A DNA stretch of 64,000 bases from DATJCV01 sp963707665 (GCA_963707665.1 CAVPQU010000007.1:1-64000); one strand, 5' to 3'; positions 8,552 to 18,593 are shown, counted from the first letter of the stretch. Program-made: numbers and translations. Notes: generated from the letters alone by a model not told the origin.

Positions 8552-8680
8552 ATAGCGTGTGGCAATACCAGAATAAATCTATCCGCTTCGTCGATACAAT
8601 CAAAACATCCGCCAATCAGCGGGTTCCGCGCTGATTTCTTGTTGCGCCCGGGATCCCGGCCCTCTTTTCGAGAAACCTCC

Positions 8681-11600
8681 ATGTCTGATTCGCACCGCCA
8701 GAGTGCCCAATCCAGCTCCGGCTTGTCCGACGCCTGCATCCCATTTTCCGCCTTCGAGCATGAGCTGGCGCGCGTCGCCAGCCCCGCGCGCGCCGCCGTC
8801 ACCCAGGCCTATCGCCGCGACGAAAAAGAGGCGGTGCAGTGGTTGCAAAACCAGATCCAGCGCGATCCGGAGCAAGCCGCCGCAACGCAGGCGCTGGCGC
8901 AAAAACTGGTGCAGGCGGTGCGCGCCAAACGCAGCCGCTCGTCTGGCGTCGATGCGCTAATGCATGAATTTTCACTGTCGTCGGAAGAGGGTGTGGCCTT
9001 GATGTGCCTGGCCGAAGCATTGTTGCGGATTCCCGACCACCAGACTGCCGACCGCCTGATCGCCGACAAGATCAGCCGCGGCGACTGGCGCAAGCACCTG
9101 GGCGAATCACCGTCGCTGTTCGTCAATGCCGCCACCTGGGGCCTGCTGATCACCGGCAAGCTGGTCGGCACCAGCAGCGAGCAAGGACTGGGCTCGGCCA
9201 TGAACAAGCTGATTGCCAAAGGCGGCGAACCGCTGATCCGCAAAGGCGTCGACCTGGCGATGCGGATGCTGGGCAACCAGTTCGTCACCGGTCAGACCAT
9301 CGAGGACGCGCTGGCCAACAGCCGCGACAATGAAAAGCGCGGCTACCGCTATTCCTACGACATGCTGGGCGAGGCAGCGCTGACCGCGGCCGACGCCGCA
9401 CGCTATTACACTGATTACGAACACGCGATCCACGCCATCGGCCGCGCCGCCAACGGCCGCGGCATCAAGGACGGCCCCGGCATCTCGGTCAAGCTGTCGG
9501 CGCTGCATCCACGCTACAGCCGGGCCCAGCAGGCGCGCGTGATGGCCGAGCTGCTGCCGCGCTTGAAAGCGCTGCTGCTGCTGGCGAAACAGTACGACAT
9601 CGGCCTCAACATCGACGCCGAGGAAGCCGACCGGCTGGAACTGTCGCTGGACTTGATGGAAGCACTTGCTTTTGATCCTTCCTTGGCCGGCTTCGACGGC
9701 ATCGGTTTCGTGGTGCAGGCCTACCAGAAGCGCTGCCCGTTCGTGATCGATTACCTGGCCGACCTGGCGCAGAGGAGCGGCAGGAAATTCATGGTGCGGC
9801 TGGTCAAGGGCGCCTACTGGGATAGCGAAATCAAGCGCGCGCAGGAAGGCGGCATGCCGGGCTACCCGGTGTACACGCGCAAGGTGCATACCGATTTGTC
9901 CTACCTGTTATGCGCGCAAAAACTACTGGGCCTGACCGAGCACATCTATCCGCAATTCGCCACCCACAACGCGCAATCGCTGGCGGCGATCTACACGCAG
10001 GCAGCGGCGCGCGGTATCGGCGATTACGAATTCCAGTGCCTGCATGGCATGGGCGAAGCGTTGTACGACCAGGTGGTGGGCAGCGCCAACCTGGATCGCC
10101 CGTGCCGCATCTACGCCCCTGTCGGCTCACATCAGACGCTGTTGGCCTATCTGGTGCGACGGCTGCTGGAGAACGGTGCCAATTCCTCGTTCGTCAACCA
10201 GATCGTCGATGAAACGGTGCCGATCGAAGCGCTGACGGAAGATCCGTTCGACGCCGCGCAAAAGACCGGCGGCCGGCCGCATCCGCAAATTCCACTGGCG
10301 GCCGACTTGTATGGCGCCGAACGGAAAAATTCCAGCGGGCTCGATTTCAGCAATGAAGACCAGTTGCGCCGATTGCAGGCGGAATTTGCCGCCTTCGGCC
10401 AGCGCCAATGGCAGGCCGCGCCGCTGATTGCGGGGCCGGCGTCGACCCCGGCCGGCGAAGCGCAACCGCAGCACAACCCGGCCGACCGCCGCGATGTGGT
10501 CGGCAGCGCGCGCGAAGCCAGCGACGAGGAAGTGGAAGCCGCCCTTGAGGCCGCGCAACTGGCGGCGGCCGGCTGGCAGGAACAGCCGCCGGCTGAACGC
10601 GCCGCCATCCTGCAGCGCGGCGCCGACCTGTTCGAGGTCCATCGCGCCGAGCTGATGGCGCTGGCGGTGCGCGAAGCCGGCAAGTCGTTGCCGAACGCGC
10701 TGGCCGAAGTGCGTGAAGCGGTTGATTTCCTGCGCTACTACGCGGCGCAGATCCTGCCGGAAGCCAATGCGCCGGCACTGGGAGTAGTGACTTGCATCAG
10801 CCCGTGGAACTTCCCGCTGGCGATCTTCACCGGCCAGGTCAGCGCCGCGCTGGCGGCTGGCAACGGGGTACTGGCCAAGCCGGCCGAACAGACGCCTCTG
10901 ATCGCGTATCGCGCGGTGCAATTGCTGTATGAAGCGGGGGTGCCGCGCGCGGCGCTGCAATTCCTGCCGGGACGTGGCGAAACCGTGGGCGCGGCGCTGG
11001 TGGGCGATGCCCGCGTGGCGGGCGTGATCTTCACCGGCTCGACCGATGTGGCGCAGATCATCAACCGCACGCTGGCACAGCGTGCCAGCACTGGCGATAT
11101 TCCGCTGGTGGCGGAAACCGGCGGCCAGAATGCGCTGATCGTCGACTCCTCGGCCTTGCCGGAACAGGTGGTGCAGGATGTACTCTCGTCCGCCTTCGAC
11201 AGCGCCGGCCAGCGCTGCTCGGCCTTGCGCGTGCTGTGCCTGCAAGCCGACATCGCCGACAAGACGCTGTTGATGCTGAAAGGCGCGATGCAGGAGCTGC
11301 AAGTCGGCAATCCGGACCGGTTATCGACTGACATCGGTCCGGTGATCGACGCCGAAGCACAGCAAACACTGCTGCGTCATATCGAACAGATGCGCGACAG
11401 CGGCCACGCGACACACCAGTTGCCGCTGACGGCTGCCGCCAGCCACGGCACCTTCGTGGCGCCAACCGTGATCGAAATCGAAGCGCTGACGGAACTGCAG
11501 CAGGAAGTGTTCGGGCCGGTGCTGCACGTGCTGCGCTACCGGCGCGAGCAGTTGCCGCAATTGGTGGAGGCGATCAACGCCAGCGGCTACGGGCTGACGC

Positions 11601-12397
11601 TCGGCATCCATTCGCGCATCGACGAGACCATCGATTTCATCAGCAGCCGCGCGCACGTCGGCAATATTTACGTCAACCGTAATATCGTCGGCGCCGTGGT
11701 CGGCGTGCAGCCATTCGGCGGCGAAGGCAGGTCCGGCACCGGCCCCAAGGCCGGCGGCCCACTGTACCTGAAGCGGCTGCAACAGCACTCGACCGCGAGC
11801 CTGGGCGCGCACACCATCTACGCCGCCCCGCGGCCAGGCGGGGCGCAATCGCCGACACCAGCACTCGATACATTACTGGCCTGGGCCAAAACGCATGGCC
11901 ACCAGCATTTCGCCGCGCTGGCCGAACAATACGCACATGGCACACCGCTTGGCACGACGCTGGTCTTGCCGGGTCCAACCGGCGAACGCAATACGCTGGC
12001 GTTCGCGCCGCGCGGCCAGGTACTGTGTGCGGCCAACAGTGTTAACGCCATCCTTAATCAATTGGCAGCAGTGCTGGTTACCGGCAACCGCGCGGTGCTT
12101 GCTGCCGCCAGCGCGCCGCTGATCCCGGCCGGTGTACCAGCCACAGTGCGCGCTCACATCGAATTTCTGGACGATGCTGCATTGGACTCCACGCCGCTGG
12201 CCATGGCCTTGCTCGATCACGGCCTTAATGTGGAATGGCGTATGCGGTTGGCAGCTCGCCCCGGCGCTCTGGTGCCGGTGGTCGATACCGCGGCCGATGC
12301 GCCGATCCCCTTGTGGCGGTTGCTGGCGGAACGTGCGCTATGCATTAACACCACCGCTGCCGGCGGCAATGCCAGCCTGATGACACTCGGCAACTGA
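8681..12397 (+). CDS. putA: bifunctional proline dehydrogenase / pyrroline-5-carboxylate dehydrogenase
   Basis: Oxidises proline to glutamate in two steps, the first FAD-linked and feeding quinone, the second NAD-linked. The start MSDSHRQ is used; an upstream in-frame start would add 14 unlikely residues. The 1238 residues lack the ribbon-helix-helix of E. coli PutA, so it should be an enzyme only, consistent with a separate Lrp-type regulator next door. The PRODH barrel includes RLVKGAYWD (about 373-381) and QFATHNAQSL. In the aldehyde dehydrogenase half, ETGGQNA carries Glu about 812 and SAGQRCS the catalytic Cys about 846. A C-terminal segment of about 200 residues resembles the inactive ALDH-like tail of long PutAs. 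No frameshift is seen. Confidence 0.96.
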   Translation: MSDSHRQSAQSSSGLSDACIPFSAFEHELARVASPARAAVTQAYRRDEKEAVQWLQNQIQRDPEQAAATQALAQKLVQAVRAKRSRSSGVDALMHEFSLSSEEGVALMCLAEALLRIPDHQTADRLIADKISRGDWRKHLGESPSLFVNAATWGLLITGKLVGTSSEQGLGSAMNKLIAKGGEPLIRKGVDLAMRMLGNQFVTGQTIEDALANSRDNEKRGYRYSYDMLGEAALTAADAARYYTDYEHAIHAIGRAANGRGIKDGPGISVKLSALHPRYSRAQQARVMAELLPRLKALLLLAKQYDIGLNIDAEEADRLELSLDLMEALAFDPSLAGFDGIGFVVQAYQKRCPFVIDYLADLAQRSGRKFMVRLVKGAYWDSEIKRAQEGGMPGYPVYTRKVHTDLSYLLCAQKLLGLTEHIYPQFATHNAQSLAAIYTQAAARGIGDYEFQCLHGMGEALYDQVVGSANLDRPCRIYAPVGSHQTLLAYLVRRLLENGANSSFVNQIVDETVPIEALTEDPFDAAQKTGGRPHPQIPLAADLYGAERKNSSGLDFSNEDQLRRLQAEFAAFGQRQWQAAPLIAGPASTPAGEAQPQHNPADRRDVVGSAREASDEEVEAALEAAQLAAAGWQEQPPAERAAILQRGADLFEVHRAELMALAVREAGKSLPNALAEVREAVDFLRYYAAQILPEANAPALGVVTCISPWNFPLAIFTGQVSAALAAGNGVLAKPAEQTPLIAYRAVQLLYEAGVPRAALQFLPGRGETVGAALVGDARVAGVIFTGSTDVAQIINRTLAQRASTGDIPLVAETGGQNALIVDSSALPEQVVQDVLSSAFDSAGQRCSALRVLCLQADIADKTLLMLKGAMQELQVGNPDRLSTDIGPVIDAEAQQTLLRHIEQMRDSGHATHQLPLTAAASHGTFVAPTVIEIEALTELQQEVFGPVLHVLRYRREQLPQLVEAINASGYGLTLGIHSRIDETIDFISSRAHVGNIYVNRNIVGAVVGVQPFGGEGRSGTGPKAGGPLYLKRLQQHSTASLGAHTIYAAPRPGGAQSPTPALDTLLAWAKTHGHQHFAALAEQYAHGTPLGTTLVLPGPTGERNTLAFAPRGQVLCAANSVNAILNQLAAVLVTGNRAVLAAASAPLIPAGVPATVRAHIEFLDDAALDSTPLAMALLDHGLNVEWRMRLAARPGALVPVVDTAADAPIPLWRLLAERALCINTTAAGGNASLMTLGN

Positions 12398-13318
12398 CGG
12401 CTTTATCCGGGCACCGCCGAATTGTTCGGGCGCCAAGAAACCTGCCAAACGGCCAGTATCCAGGTGTTAGCCGTTGAACTACTGCGCTTCGAGTGCATTA
12501 AGTGTTAGTGCGCGCGGAGAAGGTAGTCGCCTGTACCGGATTGGGTCAACATTTGCAATGTCATCGGGCTGATCAATTTTTCCTCAATCTCATGGTTCAT
12601 CATCGACCGTGCTTGCCATAGTTTTGATGCGAGCCAGCTGGACGTCCATTTGTTGTCAATGGCACGGCGCCATCACGAACCACTAAACAGCCTTGCCCCG
12701 CAGACCCAGTCCAGTGCTCGAGCAGCCGGCATCGCGACCGGCGGCGCGACACAGGGTGCTGTTAGATCTTGGTCAGGAGACGCTGGCTCAGCATACTAAT
12801 CGAACGACTCACCGGCAAGCATGCCGGCGCAAGCCGGATCGAATGTCGTTTTGGTAATTCGCATGCACCAACAAAGCTCCAGTCAATAAAGAAGTGACAA
12901 GCCATGTCAGATCCTGCCATATCCACTCGTGTGGATAAGCCTGTGTATAAGAAGTGGCTTGATTGAAGATAAATGGCTGAATTTTGCGCCGCAAATTTTT
13001 ATCCAGAATCGGGGGGCCGGCAATACCGTGCTTATTCAAACTTTGCACCGAGCGCAACGTATTGATTCCGAAAGGTTTATTCAGTTATCCACAGATTGTG
13101 GCGCCCTCTACTATTACTACTACTTATGTTTACAGGTTATTAAAGTAAACCGAAGCTAGCTTTTTAAAGTTTTTTCTGAAAAACCAGAAAGTTGGACGCA
13201 TAGGCTTGTGCCGGCTCAACTCCGGTCAAATTGCCCCGTCTAAAATTGGTTTGTTCCTTGCCGCAAACGGCACCACACAAGCAAACAACCAAGCAATCAG
13301 CAACAAAGAGGCTGCTGC
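12398..13318. other. long non-coding region carrying the left origin-like module
   Basis: About 920 bp with no supported gene. The first 500 bp show only a small hairpin family (CCGGC/GCCGG near 12812-12837). From 12930 onward it holds DnaA boxes, a DnaA-trio run and AT-rich DNA, then the leader of cydA. Confidence 0.6.
12930..13185 (+). other. candidate replication-origin module, left copy (DnaA boxes + DnaA-trio + AT-rich DNA)
   Basis: DnaA boxes: TGTGGATAA (12930-12938), TGTGTATAA (12942-12950), TTATCCAGA (12999-13007, one mismatch) and a perfect TTATCCACA (13085-13093). After a 14-bp GC-rich spacer comes CTACTATTACTACTACTT (13108-13125), six trinucleotides of the DnaA-trio type, then AT-rich DNA to about 13185. 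Box, GC-rich spacer, trio and AT-rich tract in this order and strand match the basal unwinding region described for bacterial oriC. A diverged inverted copy lies at 15798-15996. Confidence 0.65.
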
Positions 13319-14731
13319 ATGGATGCATTGTTATTGTCACGAATCCAATTTGCCTGGGTAATCGCATTACATATCCTGCTGCCGGCTTTCACAGTCGGCC
13401 TGTCCTGTTATGTCGCGACGCTGGAAGTACGCTGGTGGCTGACCAAGAACGAGGTCGTCGGGCGGCTGTCGGCATTCTGGATCCGCATCTTCGCGGTGTC
13501 GTTCGGCATGGGGGTAGTGTCCGGCATCGTCATGCCGTTTCAGTTCGGCACCAACTGGAGCCGTTTTTCAGACCGCACCTCGAATGTGCTGGGCGGACTG
13601 TTCGCCTATGAAGTCTTGACCGCGTTCTTTCTGGAGGCGGCATTTCTCGGCGTGCTGCTGTTCGGCCGCAAGCTGGTGCCGCGCTGGGCACATGCGTTTT
13701 CCGGCGTGGTCGTGGCGCTCGGCACGCTGCTGTCCTCGTTCTGGATTCTGGCGGTCAACAGCTGGATGCAGACCCCCACCGCCTATCAAATCATCGACGG
13801 CCGCTTTTCTCCCACCAGTATGCTGGCCGTGATCTTCAATCCGTCCTTCCCATACCGGCTGGTGCATACCGTGACCGCGTTCGTGGTGACCACCGCTTTC
13901 GTGATCCTGGCGGTCGGCGCGTTCTACATGCGGCGCAGACGGTTTGTGCCGGAGAGCAAAATCATGATCCACATGGCATTGGTCTTTCTGATCATCATGG
14001 TGCCGTTCCAGATCATCGTCGGCGATCTGCATGGGGTTAACACGTTGCACCACCAGCCGGCCAAGCTGGCGGCCATGGAGGGACTATGGGAAACCGAGAG
14101 CGGCGTGCCGGCGTCGCTGTTCGCGATCCCCGACCAGGAAGCGGAAAAAAATCATTTCGAGATCGCGATACCGAAGCTCGGCAGCTTGTACCTGACCCAT
14201 GATTGGAACGGCGAGGTCAAGGGTTTGAAAGCCTTTCCCAGGGAAGACCGGCCGCCAGTGGCGATCGTCTATTTCGCCTTTCGCGTCATGGTCGGGCTGG
14301 GTTTGCTGATGCTGGCGCTGGTGATCACCGGCCTGGTGCTGTGGCGGCGCGGGCGTTTGTTCGAGACCGACTGGTATCTGCGCCTGTGCACCTGGGCCGG
14401 TCCGATCGGCTTCCTGGCGGTGCTGGCCGGCTGGACCACCACCGAGGTCGGCCGCCAGCCGTGGGTGGTGTACGGTTTGATGCGCACCTCGGAAGCGGTG
14501 ACGCCGTCGCTGAAGACTGGCGACGTCTGGCTGTCTCTGGCCGGCTACGTGATCAGCTACCTGTTCATTTTCGGCCTGGGACTGCTAATGCTGCAGCGGC
14601 TGGTCCGGATCGGCCCGGCGCCCGGCGCCGATGAAGAATACCAGCATGCCCACAGGCCGGCGCGGCCGCTGTCAGCGGCCACCGATGTTGCCGATTCGCG
14701 CACAGCCGCGGGAGGGCGCGATGCATCTTGA
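13319..14731 (+). CDS. cydA: cytochrome bd-type quinol oxidase subunit I (CioA-like)
   Basis: The haem-carrying subunit of the bd oxidase, a membrane quinol:O2 oxidoreductase with high oxygen affinity that pumps no protons. It has 470 residues with about nine membrane segments. His18 (ALHILLPAF) and His183 (LVHTVTAF) are the expected haem ligands, and the GRQPW motif is present late in the protein. The periplasmic Q-loop is short, as in the cyanide-insensitive CioA type. The start ATG follows AAAGAGG. It overlaps cydB by 11 bp, so the two are translationally coupled. The pair is isolated between two origin-like modules, and no cydX or cydDC was found nearby. Confidence 0.95.
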   Translation: MDALLLSRIQFAWVIALHILLPAFTVGLSCYVATLEVRWWLTKNEVVGRLSAFWIRIFAVSFGMGVVSGIVMPFQFGTNWSRFSDRTSNVLGGLFAYEVLTAFFLEAAFLGVLLFGRKLVPRWAHAFSGVVVALGTLLSSFWILAVNSWMQTPTAYQIIDGRFSPTSMLAVIFNPSFPYRLVHTVTAFVVTTAFVILAVGAFYMRRRRFVPESKIMIHMALVFLIIMVPFQIIVGDLHGVNTLHHQPAKLAAMEGLWETESGVPASLFAIPDQEAEKNHFEIAIPKLGSLYLTHDWNGEVKGLKAFPREDRPPVAIVYFAFRVMVGLGLLMLALVITGLVLWRRGRLFETDWYLRLCTWAGPIGFLAVLAGWTTTEVGRQPWVVYGLMRTSEAVTPSLKTGDVWLSLAGYVISYLFIFGLGLLMLQRLVRIGPAPGADEEYQHAHRPARPLSAATDVADSRTAAGGRDAS

Positions 14732-15731
14732 CCTGGTCCCCCTGTGGGCCGGCATCCTGTCGGTGGCGGTCCTAATGTATGTGCTGCTGGATGGTTTTGA
14801 TCTGGGGGTCGGCATCTTGCTGTTGTTTCGCCCGCATGGCGAGGACCGCGACCTGATGATGGCATCGGTCGCGCCAATCTGGGATTTCAATGAAACCTGG
14901 CTGGTGCTGGGCGGCGTCGGCTTGCTGGCAATTTTCCCGCTGGCGTTCGCGGTGATCATTCCGGCCGTGTATTTCCCGATCCTGGTGATGTTGCTGGGGC
15001 TGCTGTTTCGCGGCGTGGCATTCGAATTCCGCGACATTCCCGGTGCCCGCAAGGGATTCTGGAATTACTCATTTGCCGGCGGCTCGCTGGTCGCGTCCTT
15101 CGCCCAGGGCATCGTGCTCGGGACTTTCGTACAGGGCCTGCCGGTCGAAAACCGCGCCTTTTCCGGCACCAGCTGGGACTGGATCGCACCATTTCCGCTC
15201 TTGACTGGGGTCGGCCTGATGGTGGGCTATTCCTTGCTAGGCGCCACCTGGCTGTACCTGAAAACCGAAGGCGAATTGCAGCAGTGGGCGCGTCGCCAGG
15301 CGCGCTGGAGCTTGGTTGGAATTTTGGTGTTTATCGTTTTGATCAGCATCTGGACGCCGCTGACGCAGGAACGGATCGCGGCGCGCTGGTTCAGCTTGCC
15401 GAATTTCCTGTTCTTCGTCCCAGTGCCGATTCTGACCGCGCTACTGGCATGGCTATTGTGGGACTCCTTGCGCAAGGGGCGCGAGGTATTGCCATTCGTC
15501 TGCACCATGGGTTTGTTTTTCCTTGCCTATACCGGGTTGATCATTTCGCAATGGCCTTACGTCGTGCCGCCCTCGGTCACGCTGCAGGATGCGGCAGTGG
15601 GCCAGGCCTCACAAGTGTTCCTGATGATCGGAACCGTGTTTTTATTGCCAATTATCTTGCTGTATGCGTTCTGGTCGTATTGGGTGTTTCGCGGCAAGGT
15701 TCGTTCGGATCTTGGCTATCACCATCTCTGA
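14721..15731 (+). CDS. cydB: cytochrome bd-type quinol oxidase subunit II
   Basis: The second subunit of the bd oxidase, which stabilises the haem centre in subunit I. It has 336 residues with eight to nine membrane segments. The family opening LDLVPLWAGILSVAVLMYVLLDGFDLG is clear, including the conserved GFDLGVG turn at about residues 25-31. The start MHLDLVP is taken because GGGAGG precedes it; an upstream frame extension lies wholly inside cydA and is not used. No transcription terminator is visible in the 270 bp that follow, which instead hold the right-hand origin-like module. Confidence 0.95.
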   Translation: MHLDLVPLWAGILSVAVLMYVLLDGFDLGVGILLLFRPHGEDRDLMMASVAPIWDFNETWLVLGGVGLLAIFPLAFAVIIPAVYFPILVMLLGLLFRGVAFEFRDIPGARKGFWNYSFAGGSLVASFAQGIVLGTFVQGLPVENRAFSGTSWDWIAPFPLLTGVGLMVGYSLLGATWLYLKTEGELQQWARRQARWSLVGILVFIVLISIWTPLTQERIAARWFSLPNFLFFVPVPILTALLAWLLWDSLRKGREVLPFVCTMGLFFLAYTGLIISQWPYVVPPSVTLQDAAVGQASQVFLMIGTVFLLPIILLYAFWSYWVFRGKVRSDLGYHHL

Positions 15732-15797
15732 AACTGGGTTTTCGTTCTGGTTGGACGTAACGAGTTTCTGGGTTTAATTCATGACTTATGTATTTAA

Positions 15798-15996
15798 GAA
15801 TAGTAGTAATAGTAGGCTAGCCGCGTTTCTGTGGACAAGCCGATTATCCTCTTTGAATTCAAAGGCTTGAATAGCATAAAAGAGCCTGTATAAATACCGG
15901 TATGTTGCGTGACCAATTCTGGATAACAAAATTGGCACCAGATCAGCCTGCGGTTTTCCTCAAAGCGTCTGCAAGTTTTCCCCAGCTTTATCCACA
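15798..15996 (-). other. candidate replication-origin module, right copy (inverted)
   Basis: Read on the minus strand: TGTGGATAA (15996-15988), TTATCCAGA (15926-15918), TTGTCCACA (15838-15830), a 14-bp spacer, then CTACTATTACTACTATTC (15815-15798). Box order, spacings (about 70 and 88 bp, against 69 and 86 in the left copy) and the 14-bp spacer are conserved, while the DNA between boxes has diverged. Both trio runs point inward at cydAB. Conserved spacing with lost intervening sequence suggests selection on the layout. Confidence 0.6.
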
Positions 15997-16004
15997 GGCC
16001 ATTT

Positions 16005-16892
16005 TCAGCTAGCCCATAGTGTGGACAGGATTGCAAACACGGCGGCAATCGCCGGTTCGTTGCGGCGTCGCTTCAACGCGATGAATGATAATTCGCTGGT
16101 CAGGCTGACCGTGTCGGCGATGGCCAGACCGTGCGCATGTGCTTCGCGTAGCGCCACGGATTCGCGCATCAGAGAGAGGCCAACGCCCGATTTCACCAAG
16201 TCCAGCATCGAGGATTCCTGATCCACCAACGCCACCTTGTTGGGGCTGACCTTGTATTGGGCGAAGGTCTTGCTCAGCAGTCGGTTATGTGCTGACTGCG
16301 GTGGTGTCCAGATCCATGGCAGCCGCGCCAAGGCGTGCCAGTCACGTCCATTAACGCGATTTTTCCAGCCACGCGGCGCCACTACCTTGTAGGTGAATGG
16401 GGTCAGGGTCAGGTAGTGAAATTGGCGGGGCGGGCATCCCAGGTAATGACCGACATCGAGACTGCCGTTTTCGACCTGCAACAAGACATCCCCCGACATG
16501 CTATGGCGCAGTTCAGTCGACAGTTGCGGATAGGTTTCCACTAATTGCTTCAGGAACGCGCCCAGCCGAGTGAATTCGGGATCGAGGATGGTGCCGATCG
16601 AGAGCGAACCGGTCAGCGTGCCAGCCGCGCGCGCATGCAGCATGCGCGCCGATTGCGTCAATGCATTCACACCGGCCAGCGTGCGTTCGGCAAGTGGCAA
16701 CAATTTGGCGCCATCGTCGGTCAGCCGCATCCCGCTTGGGATGCGCGTGAATAACTGCAGATTCAAGCTGTTCTGCAGTGCCTTGATCTGCAGGCTGACC
16801 GCAGGTTGCGACACGTGCAGCCGCTCGGCGGCGCGCGTCAGGTTGCCTTCGCGGGCGACAGCGATGAAGGCGCGGAGTTGAATCAAATCCAT
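16005..16892 (-). CDS. LysR-family transcriptional regulator
   Basis: A 295-residue LysR-type regulator. The start MDLIQLRAF is chosen because GGAG lies nine bases before it and it places the helix-turn-helix at the usual position (about residues 16-42, GNLTRAAERLHVSQPAVSLQIKALQ). An upstream extension of 21 residues is unlikely. The C-terminal substrate-binding domain is complete. It is divergent from mmsA and the GMC oxidoreductase, so it probably regulates them; the 180-bp gap between would hold the operator. Its 3' end lies nine bases from a DnaA box of the right-hand origin-like module. The inducer is unknown. Confidence 0.9.
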   Translation of the reverse strand: MDLIQLRAFIAVAREGNLTRAAERLHVSQPAVSLQIKALQNSLNLQLFTRIPSGMRLTDDGAKLLPLAERTLAGVNALTQSARMLHARAAGTLTGSLSIGTILDPEFTRLGAFLKQLVETYPQLSTELRHSMSGDVLLQVENGSLDVGHYLGCPPRQFHYLTLTPFTYKVVAPRGWKNRVNGRDWHALARLPWIWTPPQSAHNRLLSKTFAQYKVSPNKVALVDQESSMLDLVKSGVGLSLMRESVALREAHAHGLAIADTVSLTSELSFIALKRRRNEPAIAAVFAILSTLWAS

Positions 16893-17072
16893 AGCGCGGG
16901 CTCCATGGCGGGATTTTCGAGCATCGGGAAAATGACTAATCGCAGCCACGCCCACCGTTGATGCTGGTCATATTATTAGCAATCTTTATAACGAAACCGA
17001 TCATAACTCATTGGATTCCCCGCTTGACAGCGGCTATGCTGCTAGCGAATTCATTCTTTACAGGAAACCATC

Positions 17073-18593
17073 ATGTCCAGCTCCTCGATTCCGGTTATTT
17101 CCCATTACATCAATGGCCGGCAGGTGCCATCCGCCAGTGGCCGCGAGCAACCGGTGTTCAATCCGGCCAGCGGCGCGGTGGCAGCACATGTAGCGCTGGC
17201 CAGTGTCGAGGAAGTGAACCAGGCAGTGGCGGCAGCGGCCGCCGCCGCGCCGACCTGGGCCGCGATGGCGCCGCTGAAGCGCGCCCGCATCCTGTTTCGC
17301 TTCAAGGACTTGATGGAGCAGCAGCACGACGCGCTGGCCGAGACGATCACGCGCGAACATGGCAAGGTGTTTTCCGACGCCCGCGGCGAAGTCACGCGCG
17401 GCATCGAAGTGGTCGAATTCGCCTGTGGCGTGCCGCAGCTGCTGAAGACCCAGTTCACCGACAACATCGGTGGCGGCATCGACAACTGGAACCTGCGCCA
17501 GCCGCTCGGCGTTACCGCCGGCATCACGCCGTTCAACTTTCCGGTCATGGTGCCGCTGTGGATGGCGCCGCTGGCGCTGGCCACCGGCAATACCTTCGTG
17601 CTGAAGCCGTCCGAGCGCGACCCGTCGGCGTCGTTGCTGCTGGCCGAGCTGTTCCAGCAGGCCGGCTTGCCGGACGGCGTGTTCAACGTGGTGCAGGGCG
17701 ACAAGGTGGCGGTCGATGCGCTGCTGCATCATCCGGACGTCAACGCGGTTTCCTTCGTCGGCTCGACCCCGATCGCAGAATACGTGTACCGCGAAGGCAG
17801 CGCGCGCGCCGGCAAATATCCGCCGCGGGTGCAGGCGCTGGGCGGCGCCAAGAACCACCTGGTGGTGATGCCGGACGCCGACTTGGAGCAAGCAGTCGAT
17901 GCCTTGATCGGCGCCGCCTACGGTTCGGCCGGCGAACGCTGCATGGCGATTTCGGTCGCGGTGGCGGTCGGCGGTGTCGCCGACAAGCTGGTCGAGGAGC
18001 TGATCCCGCGCATTAAGGCGCTGAAGGTGAAGAATGGCATGGAAGCCGATGCCGAGATGGGGCCGCTGGTTTCAGCCGCGCACAAGGCGAAGGTGGAAGG
18101 CTACATCGAGGACGGCGTGCGCTCCGGCGCCAAGCTGCTGGTCGACGGCCGCGGCCTGACGGTGCCGGGCCATGAGCAGGGTTTCTTCATCGGCGGCAGC
18201 CTGTTCGACCACGTGACGCCGGAGATGCGGATCTACCAGGAAGAGATCTTCGGTCCGGTACTGTGCATCGTCCGCGTGCCCGATTTCGCGGCGGCGGTGG
18301 AATTGATCAACGCCCATGAATTCGGCAACGGCGTATCCTTGTTCACCGCTGACGGCCACACCGCGCGCGAGTTTTCGCGGCAGATCGAAGTTGGCATGAT
18401 CGGCGTCAACGTGCCAATCCCGGTGCCGATGGCCTGGCATTCGTTCGGCGGCTGGAAGCGCTCGCTGTTCGGCGACGTCCACGCCTATGGCGAGGAAGGC
18501 ATCCGCTTTTACACGCGCTACAAGTCGATCATGCAGCGCTGGCCGCAAAATATCGCCAAGGGCGCGGAGTTCACGATGCCGGTTGCCAAGTAA
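17073..18593 (+). CDS. mmsA: CoA-acylating methylmalonate-semialdehyde dehydrogenase
   Basis: Oxidises (methyl)malonate semialdehyde with CoA and NAD to propionyl-CoA or acetyl-CoA plus CO2, in valine, beta-alanine or inositol breakdown. The 506 residues show the ALDH fold with the nucleophile Cys290 in GERCMA. The segment QALGGAKNH stands where most ALDHs carry the general-base Glu; its absence is typical of this CoA-dependent family. ITPFNFPVMVPLWM is also diagnostic. It follows a divergent LysR gene and precedes a GMC oxidoreductase by 35 bp, so it is probably an operon. The source of its substrate here is not evident. Confidence 0.95.
   Translation: MSSSSIPVISHYINGRQVPSASGREQPVFNPASGAVAAHVALASVEEVNQAVAAAAAAAPTWAAMAPLKRARILFRFKDLMEQQHDALAETITREHGKVFSDARGEVTRGIEVVEFACGVPQLLKTQFTDNIGGGIDNWNLRQPLGVTAGITPFNFPVMVPLWMAPLALATGNTFVLKPSERDPSASLLLAELFQQAGLPDGVFNVVQGDKVAVDALLHHPDVNAVSFVGSTPIAEYVYREGSARAGKYPPRVQALGGAKNHLVVMPDADLEQAVDALIGAAYGSAGERCMAISVAVAVGGVADKLVEELIPRIKALKVKNGMEADAEMGPLVSAAHKAKVEGYIEDGVRSGAKLLVDGRGLTVPGHEQGFFIGGSLFDHVTPEMRIYQEEIFGPVLCIVRVPDFAAAVELINAHEFGNGVSLFTADGHTAREFSRQIEVGMIGVNVPIPVPMAWHSFGGWKRSLFGDVHAYGEEGIRFYTRYKSIMQRWPQNIAKGAEFTMPVAK

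Noticed and set aside
12809..13057. 82-codon minus-strand frame in the gap before cydA
   Set aside because: Overlaps the DnaA boxes, has no ribosome binding site and no recognisable sequence.
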